DNA of 64,000 nucleotides from contig CP136065.1 of assembly GCA_032622095.1 (NCBI GenBank), forward strand, positions 149,795,577 through 149,859,576, given 5' to 3'. Both the position numbers and the translations under genes were made by a program. The DNA comes from Siphonodentalium dalli. Taxonomy: Eukaryota > Mollusca > Scaphopoda > Gadilida > Siphonodentaliidae. This document shows positions 39,801 to 51,800 of this stretch, in pieces; position 1 is the stretch's first letter, and the number at the start of each line of letters is the position of its first letter. Below the pieces are notes generated by a model. The model did no database searches. It saw only the letters and a program-made list of their open reading frames with translations, and was not told the origin of the DNA.

Positions 39801-42800
39801 ATATTCATTGCCATGCCATCCTCTGAATCCATAAGATAAAGCCTGTAAAAGAGAAATTTCAGGTGTCGAGGAATTTTGATTATTCATACATTTATAAAGG
39901 TGTATCCAGGCTTTCATAAATCAAGTTGTAACATTACAACATAAAAAATCTTAATTTAACCTTTTCTTTACTAAATACTCATTGACAAGTAGTTCCCTTA
40001 GGACCTGTTCAGATAATAAGTTCAACAACCAACACTTCCCACTAATGACTGATTCTCATGCACTTTTAATAACTTTCTGTCAGTCTGCTCGATTTTCCAG
40101 AACACCCCTCCAAATGAATAATAGGCTATTTTAAAGTAGAGTATTCTAAAGCATACTTTTGTAGTTGAGTATAGAAAGGTTTAACATCAATATTGGCTGT
40201 GCCACTAAAAATAATAATAATAAACTAGAGGTGTGACTGTCCCAATGGGAATAAGGATCCCCCCCGTTTTTTAAAAATACTAAGATGTTTCACATGTCAG
40301 TAAACATTTAGTTAAAATAACTAGAGGTGTGACTGTCCCAATGGGACTACGGATACACCCCTGTTTTTAAAATACTAAGATGTTTCACATGTCAGTAAAC
40401 ATTTAGTTAAAATAATAAAATAACAGTTCCCATTGCAGGTGTACAACCATAACCCTAATCTTAAACCTATTGACCGAAAAATGTAGGAATAAAAGCTTGG
40501 ACAAAATTATGCATGTTGCGAAAACATTTCTAAGTCGAAAAAGGGGAATAACTCCACCAAAAAAGGTCCGACAGATGTCATAATCGCAGGTGCACAGGTT
40601 CCCATGGTGATTGATATCTGTGCCAAGTTTCAAGGAAATTGATAAAAAAACGACTGAGAAAATCTCCGAACAAATTTGTGTCCACGGACGGTCGGACGGA
40701 CGACGGACGGCTCGACGGACAAGCTGACTCCAGTATACCCCCCTAACTTCGTTGCGGGGGGTATAATAAAATAACAGTTCCCATTGCAGGTGCACAACCC
40801 TAACCCTAATCTTAAACCTATTGACCGAAAAATGTAGGAATAAAATTATGCATGTTGCGAAAATGTTCTAAGTCGAAAAAGGGGAATAACTCCACAAAAA
40901 AAGGTCCGACAGATGTCATAATCGCAGGTGCACAGGTTCCCATGGTGAATTGATATCTGTGCCAAGTTTCAAGGAAATTGATAAAAAAACGACTGAGAAA
41001 ATCTCCGAACAAATTTGTGTCCACGGACGGTCGGACGGACGACGGACGGCTCGACGGACAAGCTGACTCCAGTATACCCCCCTAACTTCGTTGCGGGGGG
41101 TATAATAAAATAACAGTTCCCATTGCAGGTGCACAACCCTAACCCTAATCTTAAACCTATTGACCGAAAAATGTAGGAATAAAATTATGCATGTTGCGAA
41201 AATGTTCTAAGTCGAAAAAGGGGAATAACTCCACAAAAAAAAGTTGGACAGACATCATAATAGCAGGTGCACATGTTCCCATGGTGGTTGATGTCTGTGC
41301 CAAGTTTCACGGAAATTGATAAAAAAAACCACTGAGAAAAAATCTGGACAAATTTGTGTCCACGGACGGACGGACAGACGATCTCATTCCGAAATGTAAT
41401 ATTTATACACTCCACTCTAAATAAAGAGCAATTTGCATTTTCAATTATCCACCGCTCACTGCCTCTATTGCTTACAAAATGCCTGCCTAATAAAAGTTAT
41501 GTTTATAATGTCAATGTAGCTTTATTAGGTAAACGTAGCTTTATTAGGTTAGTGCTACTTTCATGACGTAATTGCATATGGAAATTACGCAGGTAACCAG
41601 GGACGTCAACCGACTTAAATGACGTCATTGTGATTTTGAAACTGTTTTTATCATCCATAATTCACCGCAATTGATACAAAATTCGTAAACGGATATGTGT
41701 TTTTGCTCCCTAAACATCTATAAACCATTAGTACAAGGCCGGCTTAGAATAACTATAACAAAAAACCAACAAACTATTTCGCTCTAAGGTGCACTCTGGT
41801 TTTTTCACGTCATGAATATTATATTTTTTTACCCAAAATATGTATCTCCTATAATAAATATCTTGGACACTGAAACTAATGGTTATATATTCTTGCTTGC
41901 AAGATTCTAGAAGAAGTCGTTTTTAAAATCGGTATGCAATACCTCGAGTACGCACACTTGTCAAATGCCAATTAATGGCGATTATATCTTTGGACCAATC
42001 ATGCGAGTCCTTTCACTATAAAAGCGATTGAACGGTAAGCCTCATTCATTTTAATTTCTTCCTCCTGTGTGTTTGATGCGTTTGACCGAGTGCGCGGGGC
42101 GGGAATGTTGATCCCAACTGGGAGGGCCCTTGCTGTGTTCAGTGTCCAAGATATTTATTATAGGAGATACATATTTTGGGTAAAAAAATATTATATCTCC
42201 GTCAAATATATCTTGGACACTGAAACTAATGGTTATAATTAGAATTCTTGAAGAGGAGGAGGCCACGAGGCAGATAATCCGACTATGTCCATGAAACCCA
42301 CCTGCTAAAGCAGAAAAGACCTGCATCCTGTACCAAAAGATTTCTTGGTAGACATGTGCCAAAACATAGATCATTGTGTCCCATATGTAATAGTTCAGAT
42401 AAACTCAACTGAGCCTCCTAAAAGGAAACACCACATACTTCATGTGCGCCCTACTAGTAATGATCACAGGGTGAAGGTGTCCAGGATAAACATTGGTCAT
42501 AGGCAAGGGAGATAACTCATTCATTCATGTACCTAATAGGATGAAGCAGCACTAGCACGACATCCAGAGGAGTTGACTGGCCCACAATACATGCAAAAAG
42601 GGCACCGAGGGGAAAACACGGTTATGACACCCCCACCCCCACCCCCCCCCCCCCCCCCCCCCCCCCCGCCAGAAAAGCGGAATCAATACTCAGAATGGAT
42701 CTCACAAAATGAGGCAATGCTCAGTGCGGTATGACTGACTTGACATTATTTGTAGCCCGACCGAGAGATCCAGGGGAGATATGAGAAACCGTTGGGCCCA

Positions 42801-45800
42801 GACCAATGGGGGGACCAGGGATACACCAGGAAAACATGACTGAGTTGAGCACTGGAAATCATGTCCATTGAAAGAAAAAACATACACATAAGGGAGGGGA
42901 CCAAGATGGAAAGATTGCCTGCCTCTGGTACACCAAGCCAAGTAACTGGAAATTGAAGTGTACGGTCAACCAAGGAGATGAACTAATACCGCTAATGGAA
43001 CACTGTCTGATCATACGGCCAATCTGTGATGCAATGAACCGGCCTGCATGGTTTCAAAATAAATGTGGAACTTAGTTTAATATCGTTCGTCAGGTGGTGG
43101 TATAGGGAACCCATACCGTAGGTTAGCAGAAAGTTACAAAAACTGTGATAACCCGCCACCTGGTATGCTCAAGCACCGATGGGCATGCGGCAATAATTGT
43201 GAAATGTCGCAAAGGTGAGAATCGGAGATCACTAAATCGGATTAGAATTAGAATCACGCCTGCCAAGTGATGTTAAACACTCGGCCCGAGTGATAACATA
43301 GAATAGGAAAATATTCTTGGTTCAAAGTCGGTGCTGTGACAAATACGATAACAAAATGGACTACATACATGACGCCTAGACACCAATGTCCAAATGCTGA
43401 TACGCTATATGATGAAATCCTATGGTGTTAGGTGGTCACTGAAAGATACATCCCAAATCTAGAAGTAAAATTGAAAATGAGCGTAGTTCAGACGATAGTG
43501 TCTATGGAGCTGAACGGTCGATATACATGATATGTTCGGCTAAGTGAGTAGAGCGCCAAAGTCCCATGTGAGATATAGCACCCACATACTAACTTATCAG
43601 GTTCACACACACGATCAAGTCCATAATACGTCTAGGTTTGTCTCATACAAGCGGCCTAATTGTTGAATAAAAATCTAACAGATTAGAAGGCCCAAAAGTA
43701 TAAAGACAGGTCTCAACAACACCTGGAATACCCCGACGGGATAAGAACGGAGGTGAGAATGGAGGCGAAAGAAACTTATTCAGGAGCAGTTCCTGACTGC
43801 GGCACATAGCCAGAGCAATGCGATATGGCAGAAAGCAGACTGATAGAGGAAACCTCAAAGTACAAAGATAATATTGTACAAAACACTCAGTCAAATGAAT
43901 GCCACTTGTCGGCGACTATGCACAATGAGGTAGCCAAGGCAAGAAAGGGTTCGGAAAAACCGCTATGTGCCGTGACAGCATGAACCTGGATGGACTGAGA
44001 ATGAACCAGAGGTAGATGCTGCCGAACCTCCATCGTTGCGAAGGTTGTGGAAGCCGCGACTACAAATAGAGGAGGCATGACCACCAACAGATTCCGAGCC
44101 TGCAGCGCAGGCTGTACCGAGTGGACAGAGGAAAATTCATTGTTTCCTGTCTCTGCGAAGGTTGTGGAAGCCGCGACTACAAATAGAGGAGGCATGACCA
44201 CCAACAGACTCCGAGCCTGCAGCGCAGACTGTACCGAGTTGGCAGAGGAAAATCCATTGTTGACCGTCTCTGCAAAGGTTGTGGAAGCCGCGACTACAAA
44301 TAGAGGAGGCATGACCACTAACAGACCCTGAGCCTGCCGCGCAGGCTGTATTGAGTTGGCAGAGGAAAAATCGTCACACGTTGGTTTTTGTTCTTGATAT
44401 GTGGGCCCCATCCAGTCCTTCGGTTGTGGAAGACAGGCGTACTTCTCTGTGGATGGCTCAGGAGGCCGCGACCAATAAGGAGGAGCAGTGAGCGGTGGAT
44501 AATTGAAAATGCAAATTGCTCTTTATTTAGAGTGGATTGTATAAATATTACATTTCCGAATGAGAAGTGCCAACTGAAAGACACTATCTTATTTCAATGA
44601 TTTAGAGGGACCACACTAATTACAGTAATGCCCTAAATAATCGACTCCTTAACCACAGCAGAATTATGGGTAACTTTTTAGGATTTAGTCGGGAATATGA
44701 CTTGTTGCCATTCATCAGAAACCTCTAACTGAGAGCTTTCCGATGAATGGCAACAAGCCATATTGCCGACTAAATCCTGAAAAATTACCCATAATTCTGC
44801 TGTGTTAAGGAGTCGATTATTTAGGGCATTACTGTATATTGGTGACTAATTTTGGCAATATTAAATGACTAAATATTTGGTGAATATTTTCGTCAATATT
44901 AAATGTCAATAGACAAATTTCGGCAATATTGAATGGCTCAATATTTGCAATGAAACATAATTCAAATGTGATGCATTCTGAGAAGGTACAGTTTTCATGT
45001 CATAATATGTGATAGTTACATTATTCAAGCGAGCCTAATGCAAATACTGAATCGTTATATGGATAGCTGACTGGACAAAGACACCCATTCACATTGTATG
45101 TGGAAATAAATGTGAGTCATACCAATTTTTCAGCACACTAGTATCAGCAACTGATCCATCTTTCATCATTATCTTGTATTGAACATGCTTTGGTAGTGTC
45201 GTAACTTCTCTCTTTCTCCGTTTCCCCGATTCAGGCTCAATATTCTGGAAAACAATACCTGGAAAAAGAACAGGAATTTTTATGAAGTCATACTGAAAGC
45301 AAGAGTTACTGCAAGAATGAATTGCCTTATTTTAGAGGTTATCTATATATATACCTCATTGAAAACTTTCCTTCGTCATATCTTAATTGTCTATAATGTT
45401 ACGGTGGGGAAATCACGTGGTTTCGAGGTTGGTGAGTACCATGCATTCAAATTGGCCGAGGCCAATGATGTCAGAAAATTCATGGGTTAACATAACTTAT
45501 TATCAGACCAGAAAATGGATTAGGTTTTCCCAGTGACGTTCAACATCACAAAGTCTTGTCAAATCAATCAGCGCATTTCATATAATAAAACAGTTATCAC
45601 ATTGTTTCTAGGTTGACATGAGAAATTGTCAGCCCTTGGAAGTCAATATTCACCTTGGCCTATGTCTTTGATGACGTGTCAACCTCGAAACAATGCAAAA
45701 TTGTATTGTGTTAACTATTTCTGATCACACAATGATGAACACAAAATTCATCGGATGTATTTTCAAATTATACGTTGTCACGCATAATTCATAGGACATA

Positions 45801-48800
45801 GCCAAGATTCGAACTGGGCCCAGATTATCAAATTATAAGTTGACAAGGACAATAATTGCAGTAATGAAAGTGTCAATGACACTGTAGCTTGGTAAGGCGT
45901 TAATAATTTTATGAGGAGCAGTCAATAGAATGATAAAGAAGGAAAATAAAAAAGTTTGTATTGTATTATGTAAATGAAATTAAATTAATTTCAAACATTT
46001 CTCCACTAAATGTGGGCTGTAAGGTGTGCCGATAGATTTAAATGTGAAATCCAAGATGGCTCCAGGTTGGAAGAATTGGACAGCTTCCGTCTAGAGGTCA
46101 CACCAAAGAACCACATGAAGTTTGGATGAAGGATGAGGGATGTGGCATATAGGGTGTGCGAAGGATTTTTACTCATGAAAAGATTAAAATCCAAGATGGC
46201 CACTGGCAGTCAATGTTTTTAAAAATATTTTGGAAAACATCATTGGCTCCCATCTAGAGGTCATCCTGAAGATCCTTATTACGTTTGTGTTTTTCACCAA
46301 ATTTCAGAAATAATCGATGGCTCCCATCTAGAGGTCACCCCGAAGATCCATAAGAAGTTGGATGAAGATCGGATGAGGGATGTGGCCTGTAGGGTGTGCC
46401 AAAGGATTTAGTCATGCAAAGAGTAAAATCCAAGATGGCTGCTGGCGGCCATTTTTTAAAACAATTTTTCGGAAATAATCAATTGCTCCCATCAAGAGGT
46501 CACCCCAAAGATCCATATGAAGTTTAGTGGCGATTAATACGGGATGTGGTATGTAGGGTGTACCAAAGGATTTAGTAATGCAAAGATTAAAATCCAAGAT
46601 GGCTGCAGACGGCCATGTTTTTCATCAAAAATCTCTAAATTTGATAGCTCCCATCTAAAGGTGATCCAAAACATGCCTGTTAAATTTCAAAAACATTTAT
46701 GCAATAAATACGGGCTGCAGGACGTCCCTATGGATTCAAATTTGAAATAAAATATGGCTTCTGGCGGCCATGTTTTTTACCAAATTTCTGAAAAATCCAT
46801 GGCTCCCATCAAGAGGTCACCCGAAGATCCATATGAGGTTTGGTGATGATCAGATGAAGGATGCAGAAATTGTTGATGTACGCATGCACACACAGACTTT
46901 ACAAAGTGAAGTTGAGCGAAAAATTGGCAGACGAACCTAAATTCAAACTTGATCAGTATTTTCATATGAGTAATCCATATACTAAATTTGAAAACAATCA
47001 GATACTTTAACTAAAGCTATCACCCGGAAACCAAAATAATCAGCAAATTCTAAGTTGACAAGGAACATAACAATGGCAAAACATGCGGACCAAATTTAAA
47101 TTCGAACTCGAACCTGTATTTTCATGTGGCTAATTCACATACCAAATTTGAAAACAATAAGATAACCAAAACTAAAGATATCATCCGGAAACCATATGGA
47201 ACGCACAAATGGACACCGCTGATTTTTTTTTGGGGACAAAAATGGGGGTAGGACCACACTGTATTTTTTGAAGCAAAACATTAGACTGAGCTTATCATCA
47301 TTGGTGGGACTGACGGGTGTACACAGTACTCATACTTACCAGATAAAATTCTGTTGGAGTAGTCAAGGTCATACATTCTTTTAACCATATCCTCTTCTGA
47401 GTTATACCCCTCAAGTCGGTAGGACAAAATACATGAGGAATAATTGTAAATCATTGATGCCATTTTCTGCATGCTGGCGATCTGTTTATTCTCAAACATC
47501 TCCAAATATTCAAAATTCTTTAACAGTTCATCGGAGCCGACACCAATCATTTGTTGCAGAATTCCATCAACCACCTTACTGTCAAGTGCGGCCTGCAAGT
47601 TAAGTATGTATATCTTGTTAGCAAGTTGATAAGTAACTCGTGTTTTGATTAACATTATGAAGTTACAACCGTAAAGTTAGAACAACAAGAGCACTGCCAA
47701 GTGTGCCATAATACGCCAGCCCAGCAAATAATTGTGTCTGTCATTTACAGAATGAGGTCCCCAGAGGGTGAATTTAGTGACGCTATGCCACACTGGGGAC
47801 TAGAGTCACCAAATTCACCCTCTGGGATCCTCATTCTGCTTCTGCTCTGAAATATCTCGAAACAAATATGTCAACAATGTCTACAAATATGTCAACAATG
47901 TCAACAAATATGTCAACAATGTCAGCAATGTGCTCATCTGTGCGGGATAGCATCACAAAATTGACCATCGGGGGACCTCATTCTGAAAACGTGTGGCATA
48001 ATATGCCTGTTGTGTTGGCTTTTCTTCAAATTGCATATATTAGAAGGATAACTAAAGTTTGAGTTGGAGTTATCAACCGAACACCAATCAAACTAAAGAT
48101 TTTAAGTAAAAAAGGATCATATCTCTGGCAAAAATCATTGGACAAATCAAACACAACTTGTATTTTGAGCCAATTCATCCAAATTCCAAGTTTGATCAAG
48201 CAACTCTAACTGAAGTAATCATCCGAAATTAAGACAATAGGATAGCTAGGGCGTGGCTAAATACGCCTGTTAGTTTACTTACAAAATTGTTATTAAATCA
48301 GGTGAAAAAGGGCCATATTATAAACTCATGTAATAGTAATCAGACGGTTTCTAATATATTCGAACATGGCCTGTATTGTTGGTTGAGAAATACACAAACC
48401 AACTGCTTCAGATAAAATAATTGAAACTGGAGTTATCAATCAGAAACCAAAATATTTTGAAATCAGGAAAATTCTAAGTTAAAATAGGGCCATAACTCAT
48501 GTAAAAAATAACTGGAAAACTGAAGGTGAGTAAGTGAAAAGTGAAATTCTGCATAAATATAGGCAACATGTAATTATGCCTACTTTGGTTTATTGGGGAA
48601 TATCATAGTTTCATCGGCTTTTGGGTAGAGGAAAGACAACACCAGGAAATCACTCAATTGCACGTAGAAACCACTAACCCCCAGCAACCAACCAAAACAA
48701 TTACTGGACGGACAGACGGATGGACAGACTGATTACATAATAAAAAAAAAAATTCAAACGGCCATATACAAATCTAATAGTAGTTCTATTCCACATGTGT

Positions 48801-51800
48801 GGGCGTGTTACAACATACAAATTATGACATGGGCTGAGGCGGAAGATCAGTGTGTTTTTCAGCAAAAGGCATGTGATAATTTACCTCTATTTCTGTGATG
48901 TTCTGAGCCTCCAACTTCACTATTTCCAAGTTCTTGGCACCATCAACCCAGGCCTTTGAAATTCTTTTTATATCTTCAACCATCTTGAATATGCCGGTGG
49001 CCTGTGCAAGTAGCGGAAATATCATCAAAATGGCTTCAAACTTTATCATCAAACTTTCTGGAACTTTCGGGGGAGGTATATTAATTTTATGATGTGGCTT
49101 AATTCGAAAGATGTCTTAATCTGGCCTGTGATAACTAAATAAAACATGCATGAATACCAAAATATTTTGAAATTGGTTCATATTTGTTTGAGTTTTCAAG
49201 TCGGACAAACCAAAATTGCGAAAAATTGACAAACTAAGGTCGATAATTGAGATCATTCAAATTCCGACTGACGATGACCAAAATATAGAGCTTCAAAGTT
49301 GTTACGAAAGGATAGACAAATGAATGGACGTTTGCAGAGGATAACAAACAACTATGGATCATTTATGGAACTTATTATCTAAACATTTTCCACCAATGAA
49401 TATCTTATTTTTATAAGTATAATAAATATTTTCTATAGAAGAAACTTACACACTAAAATATATGGTTATTGGCTTTGCGTGTATGCCCGACGTATAAGGG
49501 GAACTCCCTTAAATCCGTTATTTTCCAAATGGTACGAAATATTTGATAGTATGACCGGAAGGAAGTTTGTGGCCACGTGATTCTCACAATAGACAATTGT
49601 AGTATATAAAAATTTATATAATAGAAAGCCTTTCAAGAATATAAGGAGCCCACTAGAAAATATTGATACATTTCAGCTGTACTATAAGGTTTGATGAAAT
49701 GGTATGGTAAAACTCTCTCTGTTAGGTTAAACATACAGATCTAGATCTCATCTGAAATTAGAACTGGGTCACAGTAATGCCCTAACTAATCGACTCCTTA
49801 ACCACAGCAGAATTATGGGTAACTTTTCAGGATTTAGTCGGAAATATGGCTTGCTTAGGTTTATCAGGAAACACAAACAAAACTGTTAGCTTCCTAAAAA
49901 AAAGAAAAGAATATCCCTTCTGATAGCAAAATTATGAGTTTTGCTTGAGTGTACTTAAAATACTATTTGAGTTATAAACATTTATACTAACTACCTCTGG
50001 CTAAAAACATGCACCCTTTTTCGGATGTTGTGCCCCCCCCTTGATATTGATTGCTTCCGGTGCTCCTGCTGGGTCAGGGTGGCACCAGAGTGGAGTGTTT
50101 CCCCACCCCCACCTGGGGAAATCTGCAATGGTCAGCCAGCTCAGTAGCTTCTGCGATCCTTTCGCCTCTGTGTCGGGAATCCCGTAACCACACCTGTGTC
50201 GGGAATCCCGGAGACACCCCTGTGCTGGGCATTGGTAATTAACAGATATCTTACCTTTTCCATGATTGTGCGAGTTACGAGTGTGTCAGGTGTAAACAAG
50301 ATCTTTCCGTAGAACATCGGCTTGAGGAAATTCCACACAACTTTTCCCTGTGTTGTCTTTGTCAACTCCGAAAATAGTTCAAGGCAAAAGGCTGTAATTT
50401 ACAATGACACACAAATTACAAACTCAATAGGGTATATCCTGTCTACCCGGCAGGCAGAGATTAACGACTTGGCCGGCGGAGATTATAGTCCATATCAAAA
50501 CACCTGCGGTCCAGTGTTGTCACAGTCCATAACTGTTGGTGGTGAATAACGTTTAATAGCGTGAGCCACATTCAGTTTATTTATTTTACACGTTTTATTA
50601 TTTGTTTGTAAAGATGTATTATGAATTATTATCAGTGTTTTAAGTAGAGTTCACTACTGAATATATATACTGTTAGATTCCCTGGTCTGACATAAACACG
50701 ATGGCAAGCACACAAGTGAACGTAAATTATATTCCAAATACTAGAGGTGGAAAGTATCTGGTATATGATGACTCCAAATTCTCCGTTAAATCAAGGAGAA
50801 ATGATCGAATTCATTGGCGATGTTGTAAGAAAGACTGCCGTGCAACCACCAACACTGAGAACGATATGGTGATATCCAACAGCGGCAACCATAACCACGA
50901 ACCTGATTTCAACCAAGTAGCAGCAGATTCCTGGATTGCAGACCTCAAAAAGCTTGTTAAGACAAGTAACAAGCCAGTAACAACGCTATACCAGGAAGTA
51001 ATAGGAAGTATGTAATGAGTAAATTTAATTTCGCATTCTCATTAATCTGGCAACGCTCTTTATATTAGTATTCAGAAAGAAAACTAAGCAAGTAATAACT
51101 AAAGTAAAACTGGTGTAATGTTATATTATATATATTATAATTATTATTAAAGAATAGAGAATACTAAGCAAGTAATAACTCTATTAATGTTTATAATTTA
51201 ACCATGCTATTTTTTCTCTCCAACAGATCTTCGAGCAGACGAGACCGACCCTGAAATTATAGCGAAAATCCCGACATATTATAGCGTCAAAACAGCATTG
51301 TATCATGCCAGAGCCGAAAACCAGCCAAAGTTACCAATTCATCGTTCAGGAGTCGACCTTCCTGCTGTATACAAAACAACAACCACAACTTCCTACTAGC
51401 CGATGACGGAGAGACTGAAAAAATTCTGATATTCGCGACCAGAGAAAATCTAGAAAAGTTCACGGATTACATCACCGAGTTCTGGGTGGAAGGGAGCCAT
51501 GGCCGCCAGCTATGGAATCACCACGACACAATTGGTCCAAGAACGACAAATCATGTGGAAGGATGGCACCGAAAACTGCAGTTGGTGTTATCTTGCTCAC
51601 ACCCGAACATCTTCAGGTTGATAGATTTCCTGAAGAAAGAGCAAGCTTACCAGGAAGCAACCGTCATCCAATTGAGAGCGGGTGGAAGGGTTGGCCCACG
51701 CAAGATGCAATATCGCAAAGTTGACAATTCCATCAGACATTTCAAGAGAGTTTTCGGCGCAGGCGAAATAGATATTCTCGAATACATGGATTCAGTATCA

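Larger units (their letters stand above)
41386..44565 (-). mobile_element. Second DIRS-like retroelement with terminal inverted repeats and degraded RT region
   Basis: In the intron between ABCA exons h and i. 41386-41461 is inverted at 44488-44565 (both contain gcaatttgcattttcaatta). A separate 64-bp inverted pair (41826-41889 and 42137-42200) flanks about 250 bp with a TATAAAAG motif, and its right arm continues as an internal complementary hairpin like that in the 26.5-32.75 kb element. Minus-strand fragments look like DIRS-type reverse transcriptase and the segment after RNase H. The outer inverted pair might belong to a different element into which this one inserted. Confidence 0.6.

Noticed and set aside
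40795-41160. Telomere (TTAGGG)n sequence
   Set aside because: Only two repeats per unit, embedded in a dispersed repeat; not a telomeric tract.
44047-44331. Plus-strand ORF of 94 codons
   Set aside because: Antisense shadow of the 117-bp tandem repeat whose minus frame is longer and agrees with the element's other fragments.
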